A DNA stretch of 64,000 nt from Rhizobiaceae bacterium (GCA_025698895.1 JAILWO010000002.1:558001-622000), one strand, 5' to 3'; shown: positions 26,686-34,205, counted from the stretch's first letter. The notes: a model not told the origin generated them from the letters alone. Numbers and translations are program-made.

Positions 26686-27465
26686 TCAGTTGAGGGAAAA
26701 GTTCTCCGCCCCCATGGGCCGAGAGACCACCACCTTGTTGCGGCCGCTGCGCTTGGCCTCGTAGAGGTGCTGGTCGGCGACGCGGTAAAGCTCGCTGAAC
26801 GTCGTTGTTTTGGCGAACGGAACGGCGCCGATACTGACCGAGATAGGCCATCGTTGCCCGCTCGGGCAAAACGATGCGTCCTCCACGGCGCGACATATAC
26901 GCCCGGCCACACCTTCGCATTGTTCCGATGTCGCACCCGGCAGGAAGACGCAGAACTCCTCGCCGCCCAGACGGCCGATCAGATCGACATCCCGCAGCGC
27001 TTCCCGGATACTGTCGGCGATAAGCTTCAACGCATCATCACCGACGTCGTGCCCAAACGTGTCGTTGATGCGCTTGAAATGATCGACGTCAATGACGAGC
27101 ATCGCGCCCTGATTGTGCCGAGGCGGGTCGGCGAACTTCTCCAGATAGGCCTCAACCAGCGTGGCGAACGCCGCGCGATTGAGACAGGAGGTGAGACTGT
27201 CGGTGGATGCCACGATCTCGAGCCGGCGGTGCGCGATCGACAGCCGTCGCATCTGTGTCAGCAGAAAATACAGGAGCGGCGGTGCCACCAGGAGCGGGAT
27301 GATGACGTTGTTCCAGGGGTTTGCACCCCACCGCCAGCGCCCCTCCTCGATGGAGTAGCCGTCGACCACCAGCGCGACGGCAATGCAAAACAGGGTGCCC
27401 AGCGCCGTCAGCAGCGCCACCCTGTATTGACTGGTAAGCCAGAGATTGAACTTGTTCGGCCGCAC
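26686..27465 (-). CDS. Diguanylate cyclase (GGDEF domain)
   Basis: A 259-residue protein with two N-terminal membrane segments (about 16-33 and 52-70) and a cytoplasmic GGDEF domain. The active-site loop is GRLGGEEF, and an RxxD inhibitory site (RDVD) lies five residues before GGEEF, so product-feedback control is expected. Other landmarks are STDSLTSCLNRAAF, VIDVDHFKRINDTFGHDVGD and ADQHLYEAKRSGRNKV. It makes the second messenger c-di-GMP. There is no sensory domain beyond the short membrane part. It is the last chromosomal gene before the transposon. Confidence 0.9.
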   Translation of the reverse strand: MRPNKFNLWLTSQYRVALLTALGTLFCIAVALVVDGYSIEEGRWRWGANPWNNVIIPLLVAPPLLYFLLTQMRRLSIAHRRLEIVASTDSLTSCLNRAAFATLVEAYLEKFADPPRHNQGAMLVIDVDHFKRINDTFGHDVGDDALKLIADSIREALRDVDLIGRLGGEEFCVFLPGATSEQCEGVAGRICRAVEDASFCPSGQRWPISVSIGAVPFAKTTTFSELYRVADQHLYEAKRSGRNKVVVSRPMGAENFSLN

Positions 27466-27668
27466 GTTCGACGCCTTAACCTAGCATGCTCCCTAGCAGC
27501 TTCAGATTAGCGTCTGGTTACCCGCTCCGATCAAATCTGCCGGTTCCTGTCGAAGGCGGCTCGCTGGAGACCGTTTGCCAGCCGACGGAAGTCTGGTCGA
27601 CCACGTCCGTTGCCTATCACGACAATGACATGAAATGCGTCCTTGGCGCATCGCGCATCAAACTAGGA

Positions 27669-27698
27669 AAAAATTCCTAATTATATACGTGACAAAGT
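27669..27698 (+). repeat. Target duplication and left inverted repeat of the transposon
   Basis: AAAAAATT (27669-27676) is the target duplication; the inverted repeat begins CCTAATTATATAC and continues to TGACAAAG at 27698. Compared with the right end, one base of 22 differs (G against T at position 14). Confidence 0.92.
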
Positions 27699-27757
27699 AT
27701 GACTGATTCGGTAAGGTGTGAGGTGCGTGACAGGCCGGTGTTGCGGGAATGCAAGTC

Positions 27758-27778
27758 AAAGGCGGTTTCGCCTTTTTG
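27758..27778 (+). terminator. Terminator-like hairpin inside the transposon left end
   Basis: AAAGGCG-GTTT-CGCCTTT with two further T forms a 7-bp stem with a U-rich tail. It may insulate passenger genes from outside transcription or act on the minus strand as well, where the stem is preceded by A and followed by T-poor sequence. A second hairpin, AGGCG-TTTA-CGCCT, follows at 27789-27802. Confidence 0.55.
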
Positions 27779-27830
27779 TGAGCGGAATAGGCGTTTACGC
27801 CTAATCGATACCGTGCGTATCGTGCGGACT

Positions 27831-27902
27831 GGAGATGTCGGGAATCGAACCCGAGAGCGGAGGTCGGAAATCTGCGCGCCGGGACACCAGCCCCACATCC
27901 CC
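27831..27902 (-). ncRNA. tRNA-like sequence with a non-canonical anticodon arm
   Basis: Read on the minus strand, 72 nt fold partly as a tRNA. The acceptor stem GGGGATG pairs with CATCTCC (7 bp, one G-U). The T arm is TCGGG-TTCGATT-CCCGA at exactly positions 49-65. A D-like arm GGG-CTGGTGT-CCC is present. The anticodon region does not form the normal 5-bp stem with a 7-nt loop; a 4-bp stem GGCG/CGCT around a 17-nt loop is the best found. T8 can also pair with A65, giving an 8/4 acceptor/T split. CCA is not encoded. It could be a decayed tRNA, a tRNA mimic or an unusual tRNA. Confidence 0.4.
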
Positions 27903-27976
27903 ATACGACGGAGCCACGACGGCGGCTCCGAAGGCACCCGTAGCGGGTAGCGCCAGCTGACGGGCCAAGATGGCGG

Positions 27977-28014
27977 CCGGGTGATTCAATGGGATAGCAG
28001 CCCGAATCACCCGG
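27977..28014. repeat. 11-bp perfect inverted repeat (hairpin)
   Basis: CCGGGTGATTC (27977-27987) and GAATCACCCGG (28004-28014) form a perfect 11-bp stem with a 16-nt loop. Smaller hairpins precede it: CGGAGCC/GGCTCCG near 27910-27931 and CCCG-TAG-CGGG just after. Together with the tRNA-like part, the 27758-28014 stretch looks like a structured RNA or a set of binding sites upstream of the passenger genes. Confidence 0.7.
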
Positions 28015-28080
28015 TCCCGTCGCGTCAACCTGCCGATTTCATCAGGAAACGCTTACCAGGACAGTGACTATTCCGTGACC

Positions 28081-28263
28081 ATGGGGAAAAGTGCACAAAA
28101 CCGTGAAGAAGCCGCATCGGCCGACGCCAATGAGGTCACATTCAACGAAACGCTAAAGCGGATGCTGAAGACGCCGCCGAAGCCTCACGAAAAGGCGTCG
28201 ACAAAGAGCCTAATCATCAAGAAACCTGTAAAGAAAGTTCCTCCCAAGGGCGACAAGCGGTAA
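28081..28263 (+). CDS. Small basic passenger protein (60 aa)
   Basis: A short Lys/Pro-rich protein with the core VTFNETLKRMLKTPPKPHEK and a Lys-rich tail (KSLIIKKPVKKVPPKGDKR). Small proteins with an FNETLKRMLKTPPKPH-like core are common in alphaproteobacteria and of unknown function. The ATG at 28081 is used; a GTG at 28075 would add two residues. It precedes the two-gene passenger operon by 47 bp and could be its first gene. A nucleic-acid or antitoxin-like role is only a guess. Confidence 0.6.
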   Translation: MGKSAQNREEAASADANEVTFNETLKRMLKTPPKPHEKASTKSLIIKKPVKKVPPKGDKR

Positions 28264-28310
28264 GTGCGCCGGTAAGCTCCTGCCCGATTTCTACGGAGGG
28301 GGGGACTCCT

Positions 28311-29228
28311 ATGAAGCGGTGCAGCGTTGCCGTCTACTTGGTCGAGGTTAAGGAACTCCACGGTCGCACGAGTCTAAAGCTTGGCGAGTTTGATGGCCAC
28401 TCGAACTTGCGCGACGTAGTTCAGAAAATCCTTGCGAGGCTGGGAATCTACCGAAAGATCGACCTCTATCACAAGGTGTTTCGCGTTGCCCTTGACCCCA
28501 TTGGGAACGATGGTGAGCTTACAGGGCTTATCCACTCTGGCGACTATGGATTGGCGGCTGACATAATCAATTCTGACAGCGGAGTGGTAGCGTATAAGAA
28601 GCGAAAAACCGACTCCCTAACGGATCCATTTTACTTTAGCCTCCACCTTCCGCCCAAAGAAACTAGGGGCATTCTGTGTCTTCAGCAGTTCGGCCTGAGT
28701 GGCGTGAAGACCCTTTTTGAGAATGTCTTAGCTGGCCAGTTCGGCCGAAAATATCCCAACTTCCGCCTTCACATACGCGGTCTCACCATGACCGACGCTC
28801 TAGTAGACTACGTGAAACGCGGGGTTGTTGAAGAACTCATTGTTGAGAAGCATGAGATTCCGGCTGATATTGCTGACCACTTCGGCGGGGTCAAAAAGAC
28901 CTACCCTGGTAAGTTTTCTTATTCGATTAAGCCGAGCCGCGGCTTGTTCAAGAAATCCGGCCTTCTCGCTTTTGCGAAAGGTGAAAAGGAGCTATCAGAC
29001 GTGTTCGATTTTGGAGAGCACGGGTTTGACGTTGTTAAGACAAAAATTAGGGTAGGGGATGAGCTAAAGCCGGTAAATCTTACTAAGCCGGACAGCATCT
29101 CTACAACCTTCGATATCACTGGTGCTGTTCAGGCCGGACAGGACGGATACCCCACGAAGGCTAGCCTTGCCAAAGAATTCAAGAAGATAGCGACTGAAAC
29201 CGCAAAGCGGGGAGGGATAGCGCTATGA
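28311..29228 (+). CDS. Transposon passenger protein of unknown function (305 aa)
   Basis: A 305-residue soluble protein, not recognised. It has no signal or membrane segment. Visible landmarks are GDYGLAADIINSDSGVVAYK, the conserved-looking core TRGILCLQQFGLSGVKTLFE and VEELIVEKHEIPADIADHFG. The ATG at 28311 has a very strong ribosome-binding site (GGAGGGGGGG) 7 bp upstream. GC content and codon use are far lower than in neighbouring chromosomal genes (ATA, AGG, TTA codons), a sign of transfer. It overlaps the next gene by 4 bp (ATGA). The layout of a soluble sensor-like protein with a membrane partner resembles two-gene defence or toxin systems; that role is inference. Confidence 0.85.
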   Translation: MKRCSVAVYLVEVKELHGRTSLKLGEFDGHSNLRDVVQKILARLGIYRKIDLYHKVFRVALDPIGNDGELTGLIHSGDYGLAADIINSDSGVVAYKKRKTDSLTDPFYFSLHLPPKETRGILCLQQFGLSGVKTLFENVLAGQFGRKYPNFRLHIRGLTMTDALVDYVKRGVVEELIVEKHEIPADIADHFGGVKKTYPGKFSYSIKPSRGLFKKSGLLAFAKGEKELSDVFDFGEHGFDVVKTKIRVGDELKPVNLTKPDSISTTFDITGAVQAGQDGYPTKASLAKEFKKIATETAKRGGIAL

Positions 29229-29719
29229 CCACAAAAATTGACGTCCGAATGATTGTTTCGGATCATTTTGCCACGTTCAAGGATGAAGGTACCGGGCGGG
29301 CGAGTGCATCTGATTTCGTGGTTATGGTCGGCATCCCGTTGACCGCGAGCCTGTTGGCCATTCTTTTTGATTTCCAGATAAAGGATAGCTATGTCGGAAC
29401 CCTTGTTTCCGTATTCGCCATATTCGCTGGACTTCTTTTCAATGTTCTTGTACTAATATACTCTTTTTCAGACGAAGAAGATGACGACAAGAAATCAATA
29501 AGAAACAATCTCATCAGGCAGAGCTTTGCTAATATTTCCTATTCTATAATTATTTCTCTTGGTGTCGTCTTTCTTCTAACACTAATGCTTTTTGTAGGAG
29601 GGATTGCCCAAAAAGCATTAGAGGTTGTCGTCATCTTTCTTGCCGTCAATTTCTTTCTGTCGCTCCTTATGGTTCTTAAGCGAATTCACGTTCTTCTTCG
29701 TGACAAGTTTGGAGGGTAG
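29225..29719 (+). CDS. Transposon passenger membrane protein, four helices (164 aa)
   Basis: A 164-residue protein with an N-terminal cytoplasmic stretch of about 30 residues and four membrane segments (about 32-50, 56-80, 104-128 and 132-152). An acidic loop FSDEEDDDKKS lies between helices 2 and 3 and should be cytoplasmic. Codon use is AT-rich like the upstream gene. The ATGA overlap means coupled translation with the 305-residue protein, so the two likely work together, with this one as a membrane-acting effector or anchor. No family recognised. Confidence 0.85.
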   Translation: MTTKIDVRMIVSDHFATFKDEGTGRASASDFVVMVGIPLTASLLAILFDFQIKDSYVGTLVSVFAIFAGLLFNVLVLIYSFSDEEDDDKKSIRNNLIRQSFANISYSIIISLGVVFLLTLMLFVGGIAQKALEVVVIFLAVNFFLSLLMVLKRIHVLLRDKFGG

Positions 29720-29759
29720 GCCGCTGCGCCTTCGCAGTAGGAACTTACGCGCCTTCTGC

Positions 29760-30749
29760 TTAGGCGTGACCGGCTTCACCAATCCGCCGGTAGGTAAGGC
29801 GCTTGCCTTCGATCATGGCTAGCAACTGGTCAGCGCGTTCGGCGTCCGTGATCTTGAGCGCCGCGCGGCGATTGTAGCGGAAATCGAACTCCGCGAGATA
29901 GCGATGCAAATGGGCTTCGCCGCAATGCTGATAAACGCCGATCATGCCGCGCTTGAAGACGGAAAAGACGTTCTCGATTGTGTTGGTATGGACCACGACA
30001 TCGCCTTCGCGACGGGCATATTCCTTGCCCGAATGCTTGACGGTGCGATGCGCGGAATACTCGCCGCCAGTGATGGTGTAGAGGCGAGACTCGTCGGTGT
30101 AGAGGATGGACTGGCGGTCGGCATTGCGGACCAGCACGTCGCGCACGGTCTCTTTCGTGGCGTTCTGTAGGTGGAACGTGCGGACCTTGCCGCCACGCTC
30201 CACAAGGCCAACAACAATGCGCTTCTGTGCGCCGCCTGACTTGCCGGACTTGGTAGGCTTCCAGTTCTTGCGGGCGCGAGGACGGGCATAGACGCGAGGC
30301 GTCTCGCGCTTGCCGATATAGGTCTCGTCGGCTTCAACGGTCTTGCCTTCGCCGCCAATGGGGCCGGAGGACTTCACGTCCTCTTTCATCGCTTCGCGGA
30401 TACGATGCGCCATGAACCAAGCGGTCTTGTAGGTAACGCCGAGCATACGGTGAAGCTGATGGGCGGACATGCCCTTCTTGGACGACGCGAGAAGGAAGGT
30501 CGCCAGAAGCCACTTATTGAGCGGGATTTTGGAGCGTTCGAAAACGGTTCCGACCGTGACGGTGAACTGCTCGCGGCATTCCATACAGTTGTAGAGGCCA
30601 GGACGATGCGCCTTGCCCTTCATGGACGTGATGCGAGTGCTATCGGCGTTGCCGCAATGAGGGCAGATCGGGCCGTTCGGCCAGCGCTGCGCTTCAAGAT
30701 GCTCGCGGGCGGCGTCCTTGTCGGTGAAGATCGGGCTATCGAGTTTCAT
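29760..30749 (-). CDS. IS1595 family transposase
   Basis: A 329-residue transposase of the IS1595 (ISXO2-like) family. An N-terminal zinc ribbon (C29-PH-C32 and C55-ME-C58) is followed by a helix-turn-helix (MSAHQLHRMLGVTYKTAWFM) and the catalytic acid triad D141 (EADETYIG), D219 (YTDESRLY) and E259 (HTNTIENVF). All catalytic residues and the full length are present, so it should be active. It cuts and joins the element ends at 27677 and 30813. The start ATG at 30749 lies 64 bp inside the right end. Confidence 0.95.
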   Translation of the reverse strand: MKLDSPIFTDKDAAREHLEAQRWPNGPICPHCGNADSTRITSMKGKAHRPGLYNCMECREQFTVTVGTVFERSKIPLNKWLLATFLLASSKKGMSAHQLHRMLGVTYKTAWFMAHRIREAMKEDVKSSGPIGGEGKTVEADETYIGKRETPRVYARPRARKNWKPTKSGKSGGAQKRIVVGLVERGGKVRTFHLQNATKETVRDVLVRNADRQSILYTDESRLYTITGGEYSAHRTVKHSGKEYARREGDVVVHTNTIENVFSVFKRGMIGVYQHCGEAHLHRYLAEFDFRYNRRAALKITDAERADQLLAMIEGKRLTYRRIGEAGHA

Positions 30750-30791
30750 GGCGGCGTTCCCCTATGCCGCCACCCTATGAAATCGCCCGTG

Positions 30792-30821
30792 CTTTGTCAA
30801 GTATATAATTAGGAAAAAATT
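30792..30821 (-). repeat. Right inverted repeat and target duplication of the transposon
   Basis: The inverted repeat occupies 30792-30813 and ends in GTATATAATTAGG on the plus strand; the target copy AAAAAATT follows at 30814-30821. Confidence 0.92.
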
Positions 30822-30823
30822 CC

Positions 30824-30852
30824 TTGACACCGTCACGGTGGTCCTGTAGGGT
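30824..30852 (+). promoter_or_regulatory. Candidate sigma-70 promoter at the transposon junction
   Basis: TTGACA (30824-30829), a 17-bp spacer, then TAGGGT (30847-30852). The -35 box is perfect and the -10 box matches 3 of 6 positions. It starts 2 bp after the target duplication, reads toward the GTA terminase, and belongs to the original chromosome. Confidence 0.5.
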
Positions 30853-30981
30853 TCAGGCATAGTCGGACAGTTGCGTCAGGAGGCGGCCCGGAGCGGGGGC
30901 GGCGGGTTCGTTTTTTCGGGGCAGTGGGGCTTTATCCAATCTTTTCCGCAAGCGCCGGTGGTGGTGGACGAGTTCCGGAAT

Positions 30982-31164
30982 GGGTTCCGGCTCTCGCCTC
31001 GCGGCCGTTGGTCGCTCGCCTTCGGCTGGAATGACGGCGGTGGGTGTGGCGGCAGTCTGCAAACTGCGGCAATCGGCAATCGGCCGTAGGCAGTAGGCAG
31101 TAGGCGGTCGTCGATGGTCGGCGGTTGGCCCCTGGCCGTTCGGCTTCGGCCGGAATGACGGCGG
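30982..31164. repeat. Dispersed palindromic repeats and heptamer array before the terminase
   Basis: This 0.39-kb leader (30822-31214) holds no gene of its own. It contains a copy of a palindromic repeat (TTCCGGCTCTCGCCTCGCGG, ending CGGCTGGAATGACGGCGG, 30982-31040), a heptamer-like array (CGGCAAT twice, then GTAGGCA units, 31067-31110), and a second partial palindromic copy ending CGGCCGGAATGACGGCGG (31124-31164). A related copy lies at 34627-34687. Confidence 0.7.
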
Positions 31165-31214
31165 TGAAGGTGGCGCCGCCCCAAGCGAGAACACGGATAA
31201 CCGGGCCGCGCGGA

Positions 31215-32696
31215 ATGACGCAGACGAGACGATCGGCACAGGACGAGGCTGGCAAGGCGCGGTCGGGTGGGGCTGGCGAGGCGTCATCCGGCGGAATGGG
31301 CGAGGCTTTGTCGGGCGGAGCGGGTGAGGCTTTGTCGGGTGGAGCAAAGGAGGCGTCGTCGGACGCGGCAGGCGAGAAGGGATCGTCGGGCGGGGCTGGT
31401 GAGGTCTCGCCGCCTTTCTTTTCGCAGGCCGGGTGGCTGCGCGACAATCTGGGCGACGAGGCGTTGAGCGTCGCGGGCCAGTGGATCCTGTTCGCCCGCC
31501 TGGCGCAATATCCGCTGGAAGGCGCGCCCGAGCGATGGCTGGCCATGGGCGGACGCGGCTCGGGCAAGACCAGGCTCGGCGCGGAATGGACGCGCGGCAT
31601 GGCCAGGATGCGGCCGCCCTTCGCCAGCGAAAGGCACGGTCTGATCGCGCTGGTGGGCGAGACGCTGGCTGATGTGCGCGAGGTGATGATCGACGGACCG
31701 TCCGGCCTCATGGCGCTCGAAGGCGGCGACCGGCCGCGCTACGAGGCGTCGCGGCGCAGGCTGGTGTGGGAATCGGGCGCGGTGGCGCATGTCTTCTCGT
31801 CGGAGGACCCAGACAGCCTGCGCGGCCCGCAGTTCCACGCCGCCTGGTGCGACGAGGCGGGCAAGTGGAAGAACGGCACCGAGTGTTTCGACATGCTGCA
31901 GTTCGGGCTGAGGCTCGGCGCGCGGCCCAAGCTGATGGTGACGACGACGCCGAAACCCGTGCCGCTGATCAAGCGGCTGGTCGCCGATGCCTCGGTGGTC
32001 AAGCTGATCATGCCGACCGCGGAGAACGCGGCCAATCTGGCGCCGGAATTCCTGGCGCGCGTCAAGCAGCTCTATGGCAACACGCGGTTCGGCCGGCAGG
32101 AGATCGACGGCGAACTGATCGAGGACCGCGAGGGCGCGCTGTGGGAGCGCGACAAGATCGAGGCCGCGCGCGGCGAGCGCCCGGCCGAACTCAGGCGCAT
32201 CGTGGTGGCGGTCGACCCTCCGGCCTCGTCGGGCAGGCGATCGGACGCCTGTGGCATCGTCGCGGCGGGGCTGGGCGCCGACGGGATCGCCCACGTGCTG
32301 GCCGATGCGAGTTTCGACCGGGCGCGCCCGCAGGACTGGGCCGCGCGCGCGGTCGGGCTGTGGCATGCGCTGGAGGCCGACTGCCTGCTGGCGGAAGTGA
32401 ACCAGGGCGGCGAGATGGTGCGGACCGTGATCGCCAGCGTCGATCCGTCGGTGCCCGTCAGGACGGTGCGCGCGACCCAGGGCAAACGGCTGAGAGCCGA
32501 GCCGGTGGCCGCGCTCTACGAGCAGGGCAAGGTGCGCCATGCGGGCCGCTTTCCCGCGCTGGAGGACGAGATGTGCGACTTCGGCATCGACGGGCTGTCG
32601 GGCGGACGCTCGCCGGACCGGGTGGACGCGCTGGTGTGGGCGGTGACGGAACTGCTGCTGGGCCAGCGCGACGTGCCGAGGGTACGGATGGTGTGA
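31215..32696 (+). CDS. GTA/phage terminase large subunit (gp2)
   Basis: A 493-residue DNA-packaging motor. Walker A is GGRGSGKT (112-119), Walker B ends in CDEAG (212-216), and the C-terminal nuclease domain shows VAVDPPASSGRRSDACGIV and DALVWAVTEL. It pumps DNA into capsids and cuts it. The first 65 residues are an odd low-complexity repeat of about eight residues (GEASSGGM, GEALSGGA, GEALSGGA) not expected in the family. Because of this the start is uncertain: ATG 31215 is used, and in-frame starts exist upstream (TTG 31125, ATG 31155) and inside the repeat. First structural gene of the RcGTA-like cluster. Confidence 0.88.
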   Translation: MTQTRRSAQDEAGKARSGGAGEASSGGMGEALSGGAGEALSGGAKEASSDAAGEKGSSGGAGEVSPPFFSQAGWLRDNLGDEALSVAGQWILFARLAQYPLEGAPERWLAMGGRGSGKTRLGAEWTRGMARMRPPFASERHGLIALVGETLADVREVMIDGPSGLMALEGGDRPRYEASRRRLVWESGAVAHVFSSEDPDSLRGPQFHAAWCDEAGKWKNGTECFDMLQFGLRLGARPKLMVTTTPKPVPLIKRLVADASVVKLIMPTAENAANLAPEFLARVKQLYGNTRFGRQEIDGELIEDREGALWERDKIEAARGERPAELRRIVVAVDPPASSGRRSDACGIVAAGLGADGIAHVLADASFDRARPQDWAARAVGLWHALEADCLLAEVNQGGEMVRTVIASVDPSVPVRTVRATQGKRLRAEPVAALYEQGKVRHAGRFPALEDEMCDFGIDGLSGGRSPDRVDALVWAVTELLLGQRDVPRVRMV

Positions 32697-32735
32697 AATT
32701 CAGGTGATGACGGCCTGCAAATGGCGGTCGGAGAG

Positions 32736-32840
32736 CGGCAATCGGCAGTCGGCAGCCGGGAATAGGTGCGGATCGCCGGCAAGTCTGTTCGCTCTCCCAT
32801 CTGCTTGACCGACTGCCGACTGCCGATTGCCGACTGCCGA
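32736..32840. repeat. Inverted heptamer arrays between terminase and portal genes
   Basis: The left array (32736-32757) is CGGCAAT, CGGCAGT, CGGCAG. The right array (32810-32840) is the reverse complement, with units CGACTGC, CGACTGC, CGATTGC, CGACTGC. A spacer of about 52 bp separates them; the right array ends 27 bp before the portal ATG. Same units as at 14417-14534. Confidence 0.85.
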
Positions 32841-32867
32841 ATCTCATTTCTTTCAAGGACATCTTCC

Positions 32868-34025
32868 ATGAACCTTCCCTGGCCCTTCGGCCGGCGCGGC
32901 GGGGCCGTGCCCGCCGAGCGCAAGCATCATGGCGGCTTCGTCGCCTTCCAGATGGCGGCCGACGCGGCCTGGACGCGGCGCGACTACGCCACGCTGTCGC
33001 GCGAAGGCTTCATGCGGAACCCGGTGGCGCACCGGGCCGTCAGGCTGGTGGCCGAGACGGCCGGCGCGATCCCCTTCCTGGCCTATGACGGCCAGGGGCG
33101 CGAACTGCACGATCATCCGCTGATCGAGCTTCTGGCGCGTCCCAACGAGCGGCAGGCCGGCCACGGCTTCATGGAAACGCTCTACGGCCACCTGCTGATC
33201 GCCGGCAACGCCTATGTGGAGCGCGTCGAGGCCGGCGAGACGGCGCGCGAACTGCATCTCCTGCGTCCGGATCGGGTGACGGTGGCGACGGACCAGTCCG
33301 GCTGGCCGACGGCGCTGGAGCATCGCGAGGGCGCGCGCAAGCGGATCGTGCCGCTGGGCGGCGGCGGGCGCGGGCTGCACCTGACGCTGTTCCATCCGCT
33401 CGACGACCTGGCCGGCTTCCCGCCCATGCAGGCGGCGGCCATGGCGCTGGACATCCATAACGCCGCCGGCCGCTGGAACAAGGCGCTGCTCGACAATTCG
33501 GCGCGGCCCTCGGGCGCGCTGGTCTACGCGCCCAAGGAAGGCGGCAACATGTCGGAGGAGCAGTATGACCGTCTCAAGGAGGAGCTGGAGGAAAACTATT
33601 CCGGCGCGATGCGCGCCGGACGGCCGCTGATCCTGGAGGGTGGGCTCGACTGGAAGGCGATGGCGCTCAGCCCCCGGGACATGGACTTCATGGAGGCCAG
33701 GAACGGCGCGGCGCGCGACATCGCGCTGGCCTTCGGCGTGCCGCCAATGCTGCTGGGCATTCCCGGCGACGCGACCTACGCAAATTATGCCGAGGCCAAC
33801 CGCGCGCTCTACCGGCTGACCGTGCTGCCGCTGGTCGGGCGCGTCGCCGCCGAACTGGCCCGTTGGCTGGCGCCGGCCTTCGGCGGCGACGTCAGGCTCT
33901 GGTACGACGCCGACGCGATCGAGGGCCTGTCGGCCGAGCGCGACGCGCTGTGGAAGCGGGTTGGCGGCGCGGACTTCCTCACCGAGGACGAGAAGCGCGA
34001 GGCGGTGGGGTATGGGAGGCGGTGA
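32868..34025 (+). CDS. GTA phage portal protein (gp3)
   Basis: A 385-residue HK97-type portal protein, the ring at the capsid vertex through which DNA passes. Family segments include NPVAHRAVRLVAETAGAIPF, DHPLIELLARPNERQAGHGF, LYGHLLIAGNAYVERVEAGE, and FGVPPMLLGIPGDATYANYA. Length is normal. The ATG at 32868 has AAGGA upstream and directly follows the repeat region. The stop codon TGA (34023) is itself the first three bases of the next heptamer array. Confidence 0.93.
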   Translation: MNLPWPFGRRGGAVPAERKHHGGFVAFQMAADAAWTRRDYATLSREGFMRNPVAHRAVRLVAETAGAIPFLAYDGQGRELHDHPLIELLARPNERQAGHGFMETLYGHLLIAGNAYVERVEAGETARELHLLRPDRVTVATDQSGWPTALEHREGARKRIVPLGGGGRGLHLTLFHPLDDLAGFPPMQAAAMALDIHNAAGRWNKALLDNSARPSGALVYAPKEGGNMSEEQYDRLKEELEENYSGAMRAGRPLILEGGLDWKAMALSPRDMDFMEARNGAARDIALAFGVPPMLLGIPGDATYANYAEANRALYRLTVLPLVGRVAAELARWLAPAFGGDVRLWYDADAIEGLSAERDALWKRVGGADFLTEDEKREAVGYGRR

Positions 34026-34171
34026 ATGGTGAATGGTGAATGGTAAAATAGTGAATGGAAACAATGAAGTGGACCATTCGACAGACTCAGTTTGACAGCC
34101 GTCGCCCCGGTCGATCCCGACCATTCACCATTCACCATTCACCATTCACCATTCACCATTCACCATTCACC
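34023..34171. repeat. Inverted heptamer arrays (TGAATGG / CCATTCA)
   Basis: The left array has three TGAATGG units (34023-34043), starting in the portal stop codon, then one more unit nearby. The right array (34121-34171) has seven full CCATTCA units plus two bases, in inverted orientation. The spacer is about 75 bp. The right array ends 35 bp before the next gene start. The unequal copy numbers point to slippage. Confidence 0.9.
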
Positions 34172-34205
34172 GAACCCATCAGCAATGAAATCGGGATACC
34201 AAGCC

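Larger units (their letters stand above)
27677..30813. mobile_element. IS1595-family transposon with passenger genes (3137 bp)
   Basis: The ends are defined by inverted repeats of at least 22 bp with one mismatch (left 27677-27698, right 30792-30813; outer sequence CCTAATTATATAC) and an exact 8-bp duplication AAAAAATT on both sides (27669-27676 and 30814-30821), the duplication length and AT bias expected of the IS1595 family. The transposase is at the right end on the minus strand. About 2 kb of AT-rich passenger DNA holds a structured non-coding region and three genes. Intact ends, duplication and transposase point to a recent insertion. Confidence 0.92.

Noticed and set aside
27677-27937. 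A minus-strand open frame of 86 codons containing SRVRFPTSPV
   Set aside because: This peptide is the typical false product of a tRNA T arm; the tRNA-like sequence explains it.
30853-31711. Pro-rich minus-strand open frames (PPDKASPAPPDKASP and similar)
   Set aside because: They are the reverse reading of the terminase N-terminal repeat and its leader.
34023-34171. A CRISPR array, because of short regular repeats with a spacer
   Set aside because: The units are 7 bp in direct tandem with no spacers between them, and no cas genes are present.
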